A stretch of 64,000 nt of DNA, taken from positions 62,001-126,000 of the forward strand of contig NZ_CANMSJ010000008.1 in the NCBI RefSeq assembly GCF_947500605.1. Reading direction: 5' to 3'. Position numbers and translations under genes: made by a program. Every line of letters starts with the position of its first letter. Position 1 is the stretch's first letter. The notes below the pieces were generated by a model. It was not told the DNA's origin and did not search any database. It saw only the letters and a list, made by a program, of their open reading frames with translations. The DNA comes from an uncultured Lacinutrix sp. (GTDB taxonomy: Bacteria > Bacteroidota > Bacteroidia > Flavobacteriales > Flavobacteriaceae). Positions 54,656 to 64,000 of this stretch are shown here, one piece after another.

Positions 54656-55665
54656 TATTTAGATTTAAAAAATAGATGTGGAAATTGCTTTTCCGGATTT
54701 CGGTTTAAAAAACCAATATAAAATGTGCTTTTAAAGAAACCAATACCATATCCAAAAAATTGAATCGTTATTGCTATTAAAGATTGAAACGCTACTTTAA
54801 TACTTTTAGTTTGAAATAAAGCCAAACTAAACGCTAACATATAATATCCTAAGATAAGATATATTGGAAGCATAACATTAAAAGAAGTTAATATAATTGA
54901 AAGTATAATCCCCAACACAAATACTGTAGGAAACCAATATGTAACTTTTTTTGTTGAAGGATGCCATTTGTTAAGAATGGGCCTTACCATTCCAAATTTA
55001 TTAACTTGTGTATAAAACTTAGACCACGAGATTCTTCTTTTATGATAGACATAAGCCGTTTCAAAAAACGCTGTTTTAAAACCTAAATCCCATAAACGTA
55101 TAGATAAGTCTGGATCTTCTCCTGGATGTATACGCCCAAAACCTTTTGTAGCCTCAAATGCTTTTTTAGATAAACCCATATTAAAACTCCTAGGCTGAAA
55201 TTTATCTACACTATTTTTATTACCTCTAATACCTCCTGTAGTAATAAACGAAGTCATACTAAAATTGATAGCCTTTTGTAAGTTTGAGAATGTAGCATGT
55301 GCTGCATCTGGACCTCCAAAACAATCTACATAATTAGTATTTAAATTCTTTTCTACTTCTTTTAAGTATTCTTTAGGCAAAATGCAATCGCTATCTAAAA
55401 CAATAAAGTAATTGCCCTTTGCTTTTTGCATACCATAATTTCTAGAATCTCCTGGTCCAGAATTTTCTTTAAAATAATATGATATATTTAAATGTGAATT
55501 ATAGTTGCTTACAATACGCTCTGATGAATCTGTAGAACCATCTTCAATAATAACAATCTCATATTCTGTTGTTATCGATTCTAGCTTAGCAAAGCTTTGT
55601 AAAAGCTCCTCTATCTCGTTAGGGCGATTATAAACAGGTATGATAAAAGAAAATGATAATTGCAT
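54655..55665 (-). CDS. Family 2 glycosyltransferase
   Basis: 336 residues from Met at 55665 (MQLSFSFIIPVYNRPNEIEE); an upstream Met at 55701 would add a hydrophobic 12-residue head and run into the terminator. GT-A fold: IPVYNRP, VIIEDGSTDSS, the D-x-D-like LDSDCILP (about 96-103), and GRIHPGEDPDLSIRLW. Membrane helices at the C-terminus (about 245-330). Transfers sugar to an unknown acceptor, likely in envelope glycan assembly. First gene of the five-gene run with ybbR, coaE and the two-component system. Confidence 0.9.
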   Translation of the reverse strand: MQLSFSFIIPVYNRPNEIEELLQSFAKLESITTEYEIVIIEDGSTDSSERIVSNYNSHLNISYYFKENSGPGDSRNYGMQKAKGNYFIVLDSDCILPKEYLKEVEKNLNTNYVDCFGGPDAAHATFSNLQKAINFSMTSFITTGGIRGNKNSVDKFQPRSFNMGLSKKAFEATKGFGRIHPGEDPDLSIRLWDLGFKTAFFETAYVYHKRRISWSKFYTQVNKFGMVRPILNKWHPSTKKVTYWFPTVFVLGIILSIILTSFNVMLPIYLILGYYMLAFSLALFQTKSIKVAFQSLIAITIQFFGYGIGFFKSTFYIGFLNRNPEKQFPHLFFKSK

Positions 55666-55689
55666 AACACAAATGTACAGTAATACAAT

Positions 55690-55723
55690 AAAAAAAGCCA
55701 CTCTAAAAAGAGTGGCTTTTAAA
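55690..55723 (-). terminator. Terminator of the 959-aa T9SS gene
   Basis: Minus strand AAAAGCCACTCT / AGAGTGGCTTTT stem, 4-nt loop, then a T-run. Nearly identical to the terminator at 59053-59087. Confidence 0.88.
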
Positions 55724-55770
55724 ATATTTATGTTGTACTAATTTTTAGTAAAACACTTAATAAGTAATTA

Positions 55771-58650
55771 TTAGTTTTTAATAACTCTTATTGTTTCTAC
55801 AGTTGTTCCTACAGTTACTTTTACAAAGTAAGCTCCAGATTTTAAGTTAGACATATCAATAGCTTTAGAAACTGCATTTGGTGCAGATTTAATAACTTCT
55901 TGACCTAACATATTAAATACTGCTACATTAGTAATCGCTTTTTGTGCGTTTAATGTTAAAGTATTATTTACTGGGTTTGGGTAGTAAGTAAATAAAGATC
56001 TCACTGAAAAATCTGAAACACTTAAAATTTCTGTATCTGAAACTTCTAATGTAAAAGATTCAGGGCCAACAGTAGCACCATCATCATTAATTCTAATATA
56101 ATAAGTATCACCATCAACCAATCCTGTTATAGGTGAAGTATTACAACCCATAACTTCTGTACCAGCACAATCGCTATACACACCATATTGTACAGCTGTT
56201 GTAGCAATATAAGCCTCTGTTGTTGATGTTGCTACAAAAGAATACCAAAGATCTGAAATAGTACCTGTAAAACAATCGGCAGCTATTGAAGAATCTGTAG
56301 CTCCTGTATTATCAGCAGTAATTTCTAAATCTAATGTTAAAGCTTCTGCTCCTGCACATTCATCGTTTGCAGGAGGTGCAACATCAATATTTAATGTATA
56401 ACCTACAGATTGAGGTGCTGCCCAAGTAGAAATAGCGATATAATAAGTTGTTCCAGCTGCAAGTTCAACATCTATAATTCTATCTACAGTATTAGAACTA
56501 CCTAAAAAACCAACACATGCTGGAGCTGTAGCTCCATCTATACAACCATCCCAAATATGTAAACCTGAATAACTAGCATCAATTCCTGTAAGAGAGACTC
56601 TGTATGTTTGAGTTATAATTGGACTATAAGAATAAAACACATCGTCTCCACTCATATAATAAGCACTACATGGACTTGATCCATTTTCATAATCATCAAA
56701 ATAATTTGCTGTATTATCTGTAGTAGTATATGGTATTGATGTAATATCAATAGCTGATGAACATAATTGCCCAGCAATTGGACAAGTATTTGTAAAAGTA
56801 CCTAAATCAAGATCACAAGTAGCATCTGTACCGTTTTCTATAACTAGAGCTATAGAAGTACCATCTGCATAAGGTCCTACAGTTACAATCCCTAAGGCAT
56901 TAGCTGCATACGTAGTAGTACCATCGTTAATTTGAGATGTACCATCACCTAAACCTGTAACATCTACATCTACAGAAAACTGAGCATTATCACAATCTGT
57001 AACTAAAGTCGCTGTTCCTGTTGGAGGAGTACAAGAAACTGCAATAATATTAACATCTACGTCCATAGTTACACCATAAGAACCACTATAACATGAGTTT
57101 GGAGTTGCTTGTCCTGAATCTGCAGTACCAATTCTCATTCTATGAGTTCCTAAAGTTGCCGTTGCAGGCATCATAAAAGAAGCATCTAATGTAGATGGAT
57201 TTGCAGCTGCTGATTCTCCACTGTAAAACAATTCAGTTGCATCATCAAAAATTAAATCATCGTTTAGATCAATCCAAATATTAGTATTATATGTATAACC
57301 TGTTTCAAAACCAATCATAACATTCGCAGAAATCCCTTGACCTAAATCAACAGCTGTTCCTGTAAAATCTTCGTAAGTAAGATCTCCACCACTTGTAAAA
57401 TCTGTAGTTCCAACTTGTAAACTACCAATACCTGTAGCATCATTACTTGAAGGCATAGAGTCACAATAGCATCCGTTAGCAAAAGTTGTAAATGAACCTT
57501 CTATACATCCCGAAGAAGTTCCTGCTGTATTTACTGCATTTACAGTATAATAATAAGTAGTAGCTGCTGATGATACAAAATCGTATGTAAGAGCTGAACC
57601 AACATCTACGTTGTCTGCAATATCTGTAGCTCCAGCACTTGTTCCAACAGAAACTGTATAAGAATCTGCTGCAGCAATTGCAACCCACGATAAATTAGAA
57701 TCAAAATTACCACATGCAGCATCAGGAGTTCCTGTAACTACAGGGCACTCAGGTACATCTACAGCTGTAAAAGAAACTTCGGTACAACCAGTTGCATCTC
57801 CATTAGCATTGTACGGTGTAATTGTTGCGAAATAAGTTGTACCTGCCATTAACGTAACAGCATATGTTAAATCTGTACCAACATCAACTGCATCAGCAAT
57901 ATCAGTTGCTCCTGTTGAAGTACCCAAGGTAACTTTATATCCATCAGGAGAACCTGTTGCAGCAGACCATGCAAGACCTGCATTTAAACCTGCATTCATT
58001 TCTCCATCTACGGGAGCAGTAAGTACAGCATCGCAATTAGGTGGTAATGATGCTGTTAATCCTCCAAAAATAGTATTTGCATAATACGCTCCTATTCCTG
58101 TAGCACTTGGAGGACTAGCTGGATCTGGATTAGTACTATCGTTACGGTAGTATATACTTCTATTTTCAGCAGTATCAGTTTTCTGCCAATTAATTGTACA
58201 ATCATAACCTGTTTGATTTTCATCAATGGCTACAATTAAATTGTCAGTATTATTATAAGCAAAAGGAGTGTCAAATGTAATGGTCATCCAATTACCCGCT
58301 TCTGGGTAAGCAACTGTTCCTGTATATACTTCAGTTAAACCACTAGCTTCTTCCCAATCTGCTGTATCTGCAAATTCTGTTTTTGTCGAATGTCCCATAG
58401 ATATAGTCCAATCTGTACTTTCATCATTTGTTGTTGGTACAGAAGACACATAAAAAGCAACAGATGTAATATTTCCTGATGAATTAATTTCAGGTTGAAG
58501 ATATAGTTGTTGAGAATAAGTGTATCCGTAGCAACTAACAATTGGTACGTTTGACTGTGTTCCTGTTCCTGATCCAACAGTAATTTGAGCATTAGCTTGA
58601 TACGAAAATGCCATAAGCATTAGACCAAGTAATAAAGTAATTTTTTTCAT
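55771..58650 (-). CDS. Large T9SS-secreted protein with Fn3-like and GEVED domains
   Basis: 959 residues. Signal peptide ending SYQANAQ (about 1-21). N-terminal beta domain (about 22-200) shared with the paralogue at 59134-62457. Two Fn3-like repeats (about 203-290 and 298-390; CDAVLTAPVDG, CPVVTGTPDAACGNF). A GEVED-like region (about 393-535: NIWIDLNDDLIFDDATELF) with the N-D metal-like pattern. Then Cys-containing beta domains, a PPANDECAGA module, and a C-terminal T9SS type A sorting domain (about 885-959: FTYYPNPVNNTLTLNAQ, LKSGAYFVKV). Thought to be an adhesin or structural surface protein; substrate unknown. Confidence 0.9.
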   Translation of the reverse strand: MKKITLLLGLMLMAFSYQANAQITVGSGTGTQSNVPIVSCYGYTYSQQLYLQPEINSSGNITSVAFYVSSVPTTNDESTDWTISMGHSTKTEFADTADWEEASGLTEVYTGTVAYPEAGNWMTITFDTPFAYNNTDNLIVAIDENQTGYDCTINWQKTDTAENRSIYYRNDSTNPDPASPPSATGIGAYYANTIFGGLTASLPPNCDAVLTAPVDGEMNAGLNAGLAWSAATGSPDGYKVTLGTSTGATDIADAVDVGTDLTYAVTLMAGTTYFATITPYNANGDATGCTEVSFTAVDVPECPVVTGTPDAACGNFDSNLSWVAIAAADSYTVSVGTSAGATDIADNVDVGSALTYDFVSSAATTYYYTVNAVNTAGTSSGCIEGSFTTFANGCYCDSMPSSNDATGIGSLQVGTTDFTSGGDLTYEDFTGTAVDLGQGISANVMIGFETGYTYNTNIWIDLNDDLIFDDATELFYSGESAAANPSTLDASFMMPATATLGTHRMRIGTADSGQATPNSCYSGSYGVTMDVDVNIIAVSCTPPTGTATLVTDCDNAQFSVDVDVTGLGDGTSQINDGTTTYAANALGIVTVGPYADGTSIALVIENGTDATCDLDLGTFTNTCPIAGQLCSSAIDITSIPYTTTDNTANYFDDYENGSSPCSAYYMSGDDVFYSYSPIITQTYRVSLTGIDASYSGLHIWDGCIDGATAPACVGFLGSSNTVDRIIDVELAAGTTYYIAISTWAAPQSVGYTLNIDVAPPANDECAGAEALTLDLEITADNTGATDSSIAADCFTGTISDLWYSFVATSTTEAYIATTAVQYGVYSDCAGTEVMGCNTSPITGLVDGDTYYIRINDDGATVGPESFTLEVSDTEILSVSDFSVRSLFTYYPNPVNNTLTLNAQKAITNVAVFNMLGQEVIKSAPNAVSKAIDMSNLKSGAYFVKVTVGTTVETIRVIKN

Positions 58651-59052
58651 ATTTAGGTTTTTAGGTAATTATTAATTTTCTAAAATATTATTTTTTTAAC
58701 AATTAAACACTAAAAATAACAACAAACCGTCAATATGTATAGATATTCCGTTTAAACACTATTCAAGAATTAGAATTCGGTATGGATTTTATTATTGCTT
58801 TTTGATTATCTTTTTTAAGAAAAACATGATACATATATAAACTCTTACACAAGCAAAAATTTAATTATTTTTCTTTTACTTTCTATTTTACAAAAATTCC
58901 TTTTACAGTTTAGCAAATTCATCTCTCTATTATTATTTGCCTTTTTGAGACTAAAAAATAAATTCTTCCAATTAAATCTCAAAATATAATTCAATAGTAT
59001 ATCTATTCTTATATTATTGTTTTCTTAAAAACATAACAGATAATCTTTTGAC
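58651..59052. other. AT-rich intergenic region without recognised gene
   Basis: About 400 bases between the two T9SS genes. The first 60 bases are the leader of the 959-aa gene and resemble the leader of the paralogue. The rest is AT-rich, without long ORF, inverted repeat or clear promoter. Confidence 0.5.
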
Positions 59053-59087
59053 AAAAAAAGCCACTCTTTTTAGAGTGGCTTTTAAAA
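59053..59087 (-). terminator. Terminator of the 1107-aa T9SS gene
   Basis: AAAAGCCACTCT / AGAGTGGCTTTT stem with loop TTTT then T-run on the minus strand; the neighbouring TTTAAAATATTTATG sequence is also shared with 55690-55740. Confidence 0.88.
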
Positions 59088-59133
59088 TATTTATGTCGTA
59101 CTAGAACTTAGTAAAACAATATATAAGTGATTA

Positions 59134-62100
59134 TTAGTTTTTAATAATTCTTACAGTTTCTACACTTGTTCCAACCGTTACTTGTACAAAGTAAGCTCCA
59201 GATTGTAAGTTAGACATATCAACAATATTAGATACTGCATTTGGTGCTGTTCTAATAACTTGTTGACCTAACATATTAAATACAGATACATTAGTAATCG
59301 CTTGTTGCGCGTTTAATGTTAACGTGTTTTTTACTGGGTTTGGATAGTATGAAAATATTGAACTAGATTCGAATTCTATATTAGATAATGTTGCTGTGTC
59401 ATCAACTTTTATAGTACTAGCTCCAGGAACTTTTGCAGTTCCATCATCTGTTACAGATACAAAGTATGTACCCGCTGCAAGACCAGCATGAACAGACTGA
59501 CTACATGTACCTATTTGAATTAAATTATCACAATCAACGCCTGAATATAAAGTATATTGAGTAGAACCTCCAGCTGTAATTGTTACACCTCCAGAAACAG
59601 GAGCAACAAACGAGTACCAAATATCACTTACAGTACCAGAATAACAAGTTTCAGCAGCAGAATCTGTAGCTCCTGTATTATCGAAAGCCACTTCTGCTCC
59701 TAAAGTAAGCATTATAGCCCCTACACATTCATCGTTTGCTGGTGGCGGAGTTCTTACTTGAAAATTGTCAACATAAAAATTCATGTCTCCACCAGAAGTT
59801 GAACCTTCTAAAGAAAATATTGCAAATTGAGCAGTTGCACTAGTAACACCAGAAACATCTATTGTTACGTTATTCCCTGTATTTGATGGTGAGTTAGCAG
59901 CATCCCAAGTGTAAATAGTTGTCCATGTAGCACCTCCATCTATAGATTGCATTACATAAACTGCATCGTCAGAATTTAATGTTTGCGCAGCTGTACCTGT
60001 ATATGCGGTTAATGCAACGTCTAAATTAATTTCAAAACCACCACCAGTTAAATCAAAAATAGGTGTTAACAACCATTCATCATTTCCTGTTGTGTATATA
60101 TTAACTCTTGCACTACCTTGTGTTCCATCGTTAGCAAAGCCATCTGCCGCCCATATAGAACTACCAAATGAAGTTGGACCAGTTATAGGGCCAGTGGCTT
60201 CACTCCAGCAGGTGTTTAAAAATGATGTAAAATCTTCTAAATAGTTTGGTGTTTCAAAAGAACATGCCGTTGTAAAGTAGTACGGCCCTACCCATGTAGA
60301 GTCTCCATTAGGTGAGCAATCTCCTTGAACATAATATGCGTAATCATTAACACTTGACAAATTAGTTAATGTATATGGATTTGTTACACCAGTAAAACTT
60401 GCAGTTCCTGAAACAGTTTCACCTGCTGTTAAATCAACTAATTCTATATTCCATAATGACTCTGAATCACCTGCAGTCCAAGATAAATCTGCTGAGACTG
60501 CTGTAATATTGTCAGCATCTAAACTCGTTGGAGCAGGACATGCTAATGGCGTTGTAAAAGCAAATGGCCCAACCCATAAAGAAGTACCGTCTGCTGTACA
60601 GTCTCCTTGCACATAAAACTCATAATCATTATCCTCCACTAAGTTAATAACTGTATATGGGTTTGATACACCTGAATAATCAGCCGAACCTGAAACTACA
60701 TCTCCTGCAGTAACATCTACTATTTCAACATTATATAAAGTAGCAATTCCTGCATCTGTCCAACCTAAATCTGCTGCATTAAACATTATGTTTGTTGCCG
60801 TTAATGCTGTAGGGGCTCCACATACAGGAGGATCTACAACCGTTAATTTATAATCTTCTGTTTCTCCTCTACCAGAACTTAAAGAACAAGCATCACCATC
60901 TCCTGGATTAAGATCGTTAAAATCAGCTATAATTCTCATGTGGTATTCACCGTTTGTTGTTCCTCCAGGAACAGTAATAGTTCCTGAAAAAGGACCATTA
61001 CTATATGATGTTGTAGTAAAAACATTTTCTGACACGTCATGTACTTTATCTCCATTCCAATCTACCCATATACCTAAACCTAAAGTTCCTCCTTCTACTT
61101 CAATAGTAAAATCGAATGTACCTGTTGCAAAACTAGTTACTCCCATTGTATCATAATTATTAGCATAATGATTTGAAGAAAGACCAGATTCTAAATTAGA
61201 TAAATTAACGTTTGCTCCTGTAGTTGACACATTATCTATTAAAGTTGTAGTATTAGCGTTTGTTGAAGAAGGATCACAATAACATAAATCTACAGCAGTT
61301 GTAAATGAACCTTCAGAACAATCGATAGATGTTCCTGCTTCGTTAGACGCACTAATAGTGTAATAATAAGTAGTATTTGGTGCACCTTCAAAAGTATAGG
61401 CATTGTTTGAAAAATTGTTTACGTTATCTGCAATATCAGTACCTCCACTTGTTGTTCCAATTTTAACAGTATAAGAACTTGCAATATCTATAGCATCCCA
61501 AGACAAACTTGATTCGTAATTACCACAAGCAACATCTGGAGTTGCTGTAACAACTGGACAACCAGGTGAGTCTATTGTTGTAAAAGAATATTCTGTACAA
61601 CCTGTTGCTGGACCAACACCATTAACAGGTACTATGTTAACAAAATATTGAGTATTTGGCATTAAACCGCCAACATTAGTAGTAGTTACATTTCCTAAAG
61701 CAACATTGTAAACATCTGAAGTTCCTGTACTTGTTCCTACTGTTACATTATAACCTGTTAATTGACCTGTAGCAGCACTCCAAGATAAATCTCCAGAGAC
61801 TGACGCATTAACAGATCCATCTACTGGACTAGATAATGCTGCATCACAATTAGGTGGCGAGGTTGAGACTAAGCCGTTAAATATAATACTTGGTGCATAT
61901 GGTACTGTGCCAGTAGCATCTTCTGGATCTGCAGGATCTGAATTAGTAGTATCATTTAAATAATAGATACTTCTAAACTCAGGTGTAGATGTATTCCAAA
62001 AATCATCTCCAGAACTATCATAACTTGCCATATTTTCATCAAATGCAATAACAAGGTTATCTGTTCCATTGTAAGCAAATGGAGTATCTAATGTTAACGT

Positions 62101-62457
62101 TACCCACCCTACTCCTGCAGAAACATCTATACCTCCTGTGTAAGATGCCGTTAGACCAGAAACCGGCTCCCAATCTGTATTACTAGCAAATGCTGTTTTT
62201 GTTGTGTGCCCAATGTAAATTGTTAAATCTTGACTATCATCTAAACTAGTTGTCCCACTAAAGTAATACTGTAATCCTGTAATAGTACCAGAAGTATTAA
62301 TATCTGCAGCTGTATATATAGTTTGACTATAAGAATAACCGTAAAAAGGATCAAATGGCATTGCTTGAGATTGATTAGTTCCTTCTCCAACTTGAATTTG
62401 AGAGAAGCCTAATAAGACAAAAAGCATCATAAAAAGCGATAAAGTAATTTTTTTCAT
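59134..62457 (-). CDS. Large T9SS-secreted protein with Fn3, GEVED and adhesin-like domains
   Basis: 1107 residues. Signal peptide ending LLGFSQ. N-terminal domain and first two Fn3-like repeats match the paralogue (PPNCDAALSSPVDGSVNASV; CPVVTATPDVACGNYES). A GEVED domain (LGLGIWVDWNGDKVHD, about 470-560). Then two more Fn3 repeats that are near copies of each other (CGAPTALTATNIMFNAADLGW and CPAPTSLDADNITAVSADLSW), a cleaved-adhesin/MAM-like domain (SFETPNYLEDFTSF... WLLTPIFDLTGGGFEI), a PPANDEC module, and a T9SS type A sorting domain (FSYYPNPVKNTLTLNAQQ, LQSGAYFVQV). Surface exposed or released. Function unknown. Confidence 0.9.
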   Translation of the reverse strand: MKKITLSLFMMLFVLLGFSQIQVGEGTNQSQAMPFDPFYGYSYSQTIYTAADINTSGTITGLQYYFSGTTSLDDSQDLTIYIGHTTKTAFASNTDWEPVSGLTASYTGGIDVSAGVGWVTLTLDTPFAYNGTDNLVIAFDENMASYDSSGDDFWNTSTPEFRSIYYLNDTTNSDPADPEDATGTVPYAPSIIFNGLVSTSPPNCDAALSSPVDGSVNASVSGDLSWSAATGQLTGYNVTVGTSTGTSDVYNVALGNVTTTNVGGLMPNTQYFVNIVPVNGVGPATGCTEYSFTTIDSPGCPVVTATPDVACGNYESSLSWDAIDIASSYTVKIGTTSGGTDIADNVNNFSNNAYTFEGAPNTTYYYTISASNEAGTSIDCSEGSFTTAVDLCYCDPSSTNANTTTLIDNVSTTGANVNLSNLESGLSSNHYANNYDTMGVTSFATGTFDFTIEVEGGTLGLGIWVDWNGDKVHDVSENVFTTTSYSNGPFSGTITVPGGTTNGEYHMRIIADFNDLNPGDGDACSLSSGRGETEDYKLTVVDPPVCGAPTALTATNIMFNAADLGWTDAGIATLYNVEIVDVTAGDVVSGSADYSGVSNPYTVINLVEDNDYEFYVQGDCTADGTSLWVGPFAFTTPLACPAPTSLDADNITAVSADLSWTAGDSESLWNIELVDLTAGETVSGTASFTGVTNPYTLTNLSSVNDYAYYVQGDCSPNGDSTWVGPYYFTTACSFETPNYLEDFTSFLNTCWSEATGPITGPTSFGSSIWAADGFANDGTQGSARVNIYTTGNDEWLLTPIFDLTGGGFEINLDVALTAYTGTAAQTLNSDDAVYVMQSIDGGATWTTIYTWDAANSPSNTGNNVTIDVSGVTSATAQFAIFSLEGSTSGGDMNFYVDNFQVRTPPPANDECVGAIMLTLGAEVAFDNTGATDSAAETCYSGTVSDIWYSFVAPVSGGVTITAGGSTQYTLYSGVDCDNLIQIGTCSQSVHAGLAAGTYFVSVTDDGTAKVPGASTIKVDDTATLSNIEFESSSIFSYYPNPVKNTLTLNAQQAITNVSVFNMLGQQVIRTAPNAVSNIVDMSNLQSGAYFVQVTVGTSVETVRIIKN

Positions 62458-62621
62458 GTTTAGTTATTTTAGGTAATTGTTAGTAATTAATAGTTTTCTA
62501 AAAATATTAATAATAATGAACGTTTTCACCTAAATAACCAACAAATCGCTTACATGTAACTTTACATCGTCAAAAGGTTAACGCTTTGTTAATTCCATGT
62601 ACAAAACCTTAAGTATAAAGC

Positions 62622-62656
62622 AAAAAAAAACCATGCATAAAAGTATCCATGGTTTT
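62622..62656 (-). terminator. Terminator of fabI
   Basis: Minus strand AAAACCATG / CATGGTTTT stem, 12-nt loop, then eight T. Confidence 0.8.
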
Positions 62657-62686
62657 AAATTCTATTAAATAGTATATACTTAGAAC

Positions 62687-63517
62687 TTATTTCTTTAATT
62701 TTTCTCCTTCTACAAAAGCTTCCATTACAGCATCACTTACTCCCATATTACTAAATCCACCATCATTGTAAAGATTTTGTAATGTAACACGCTTTGTTAA
62801 ATCACTAAATAATGTTACTGTGTAATTAGCACAATCCATTGCAGTTGCATTACCTAATGGCGACATTTTTTCGGCATAAGCTATAAAACCATCAAATCCT
62901 TTTACACCACTACCTGCGGTTGTAGGTGTTGGAGATTGCGAAATAGTGTTTACTCTTACTTTTTTGTCTCTACCAAAGAAATATCCAAAACTACGTGCAA
63001 CACTTTCTAAATAGGCTTTATTATCTGCCATATCGTTATAATCCGGAAAAACACGTTGTGCAGCCATATATGTTAAAGCAACAATACTTCCCCACTCGTT
63101 CATTGCGTCTTTCTTGTAAAGTGTTTGCATAACTTTATGAAAAGACATCGCAGATACATCTGTACCTTTCTGTGTCCATGCATAATTTTGATCTGTATAC
63201 GATTTACCTTTTCTTACATTTATAGACATGCCAATAGAATGCAATACGAAATCTATTTTACCACCTAAAATTTCCATAGATTTCTCTATAAGGTTTTCAA
63301 TATCTTCTTCGCTAGTTGCATCTGCAGGAATAATTTGAGAACCTGTAATTTTTGCTAACTCATCAATTTGTCCCATTCGCATTGCAACTGGCGCATTAGT
63401 AAGTACAAATGTTCCACCTTCTTCATTTACACGAACAGCAGTTTTCCATGCAATAGAATTTTCATCTAGTGCTCCAAATATGATTCCTCTTTTTCCTTTT
63501 AGTAAATTATATGACAT
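62687..63517 (-). CDS. fabI: Enoyl-ACP reductase (NADH), FabI
   Basis: Reduces trans-2-enoyl-ACP in fatty acid elongation. 276 residues. N-terminal LKGKRGIIFGALDENSIAW (cofactor motif), DFVLHSIGMS, then the catalytic Tyr pair LTYMAAQRV and YNDMADNKAYLE with Tyr-x6-Lys as in E. coli Tyr156/Lys163. The QSPTPTTAGSGV loop is the substrate-binding flexible loop. Diazaborine/triclosan target family. Divergent in role but colinear with recN upstream by 113 bases. Confidence 0.95.
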   Translation of the reverse strand: MSYNLLKGKRGIIFGALDENSIAWKTAVRVNEEGGTFVLTNAPVAMRMGQIDELAKITGSQIIPADATSEEDIENLIEKSMEILGGKIDFVLHSIGMSINVRKGKSYTDQNYAWTQKGTDVSAMSFHKVMQTLYKKDAMNEWGSIVALTYMAAQRVFPDYNDMADNKAYLESVARSFGYFFGRDKKVRVNTISQSPTPTTAGSGVKGFDGFIAYAEKMSPLGNATAMDCANYTVTLFSDLTKRVTLQNLYNDGGFSNMGVSDAVMEAFVEGEKLKK

Positions 63518-63630
63518 ACTATTATTTGTTTATTTTTTTGTTGATTGGTTGTGTTTACACTTCAAAGATAACATAAAAAAGTATTTTATTTTATACGTTA
63601 AGTTTACCTTTTACAAGGCTAAATAGTACT

Positions 63631-64000
63631 TTAATTTAAAAGCTCTTTTGCATGAGCTAAAGCAGAATTAGAAACTTCTATCCCTCCTAGCATTTGTGCT
63701 ATTTCTACTATTCGTTCGTCGTGATTAAGCTCTACAAGATTGGTTGTTGTAACCTCGTTTACATCTTCTTTATAAACTTTAAAATGCGTATGCCCTTTGG
63801 CTGCAATTTGTGGTAAATGTGTAATACTAAACACTTGCATTGTTGTACTCATTCCTGCCATAATATCTGCCATCTTATTCGATATTTCTCCAGATACTCC
63901 TGTATCTATTTCATCGAACATAATAGTTGGCAACTTAATATATTGTGTAAGAATAGATTTTATAGCTAACATTATACGAGATAATTCTCCTCCAGAAGCT
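63631..64000 (-). CDS. recN: DNA repair protein RecN, C-terminal part (truncated by window edge)
   Basis: The frame is open to the right edge. Visible are ABC signature ASGGELSRIMLAIKSIL, Walker B TIMFDEIDTGVSGEISNKM, and the D-loop and H-region QVFSITHLPQIAAKGHTHF, typical for the RecN head. The C-terminus ends NSALAHAKELLN, which is characteristic. RecN is an SMC-like ATPase in double-strand break repair. The rest lies outside. Confidence 0.95.
   Translation of the reverse strand, partial: ASGGELSRIMLAIKSILTQYIKLPTIMFDEIDTGVSGEISNKMADIMAGMSTTMQVFSITHLPQIAAKGHTHFKVYKEDVNEVTTTNLVELNHDERIVEIAQMLGGIEVSNSALAHAKELLN

Noticed and set aside
57476-57688. Cys/Ser/Tyr-rich frames inside the T9SS genes
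   Set aside because: Frame shadows of the Thr/Ala/Gly-rich coding sequence.

Overview
The window is about 33% GC, densely coded and reads as ordinary chromosome of a marine member of the Flavobacteriaceae (Bacteroidota). Evidence: type IX secretion (T9SS) C-terminal sorting domains on three large secreted proteins, a DUF5686/CarboxypepD-type outer-membrane protein, lipoproteins with short lipoboxes, a YtxJ bacillithiol-type protein, an Na-free malate:quinone oxidoreductase TCA step, promoters of the Bacteroidota type (TTTG ... TAnnTTTG), an almost complete lack of Shine-Dalgarno sequences, and a PL7 alginate lyase. No tRNA, rRNA, CRISPR, phage or transposase gene was seen; the only RNA gene is the SRP RNA (ffs).

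Layout. 1-5.4 kb: tail of a TPR protein, cardiolipin synthase, lytic transglycosylase, small envelope and acetyltransferase genes. 5.4-16.9 kb: an ABC-F ATPase, a thioredoxin-fold lipoprotein, transaldolase-like aldolase, an SDR, ffs, glutaminyl cyclase plus thioesterase, three exported proteins of unknown role, and glyA. 17-26.7 kb: fumarylacetoacetase, lipoproteins, the alginate lyase with a striking double operator, ytxJ, clpB and mqo. 26.8-34 kb: a deoxynucleoside salvage run (deoC, deoD) followed by phosphatase, GNAT, smpB, a T9SS subtilase and a DUF5686 protein. 34-38.5 kb: Crp/Fnr regulator, PfpI, ACT and SMR genes, two tiny membrane-protein genes (one interrupted by TGA), and a frameshifted acetyl/succinyl-CoA transferase divergent from an AraC regulator. 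39.4-40.7 kb: a cassette-like single gene bounded by inverted repeats and followed by an attC-like and a multi-hairpin element; this is the clearest accessory DNA here. 40.7-50.7 kb: housekeeping run (pcm, oxidoreductase, 3-hydroxyacyl-CoA dehydrogenase, DUF1015, YggS, exonuclease/GIY-YIG fusion, K+ channel, miaA, DUF2254). 50.7-55.7 kb: an operon-like series glycosyltransferase - YbbR - coaE - histidine kinase - response regulator. 55.7-62.5 kb: two paralogous giant T9SS proteins. 62.7-64 kb: fabI and the end of recN.

Most of the window is core metabolism and envelope biology. The points most worth checking are (i) the cassette-like locus at 39.4-40.65 kb, (ii) three apparent single-base lesions (frameshift at 38.26 kb, TGA at 36.73 kb, missing start codon at 46.21 kb), (iii) the operator/promoter arrangement of the alginate lyase, and (iv) an ABC-F protein in which one of the two composite ATP sites has lost its motifs on both faces. 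I did not find a multi-gene defence or biosynthetic system.
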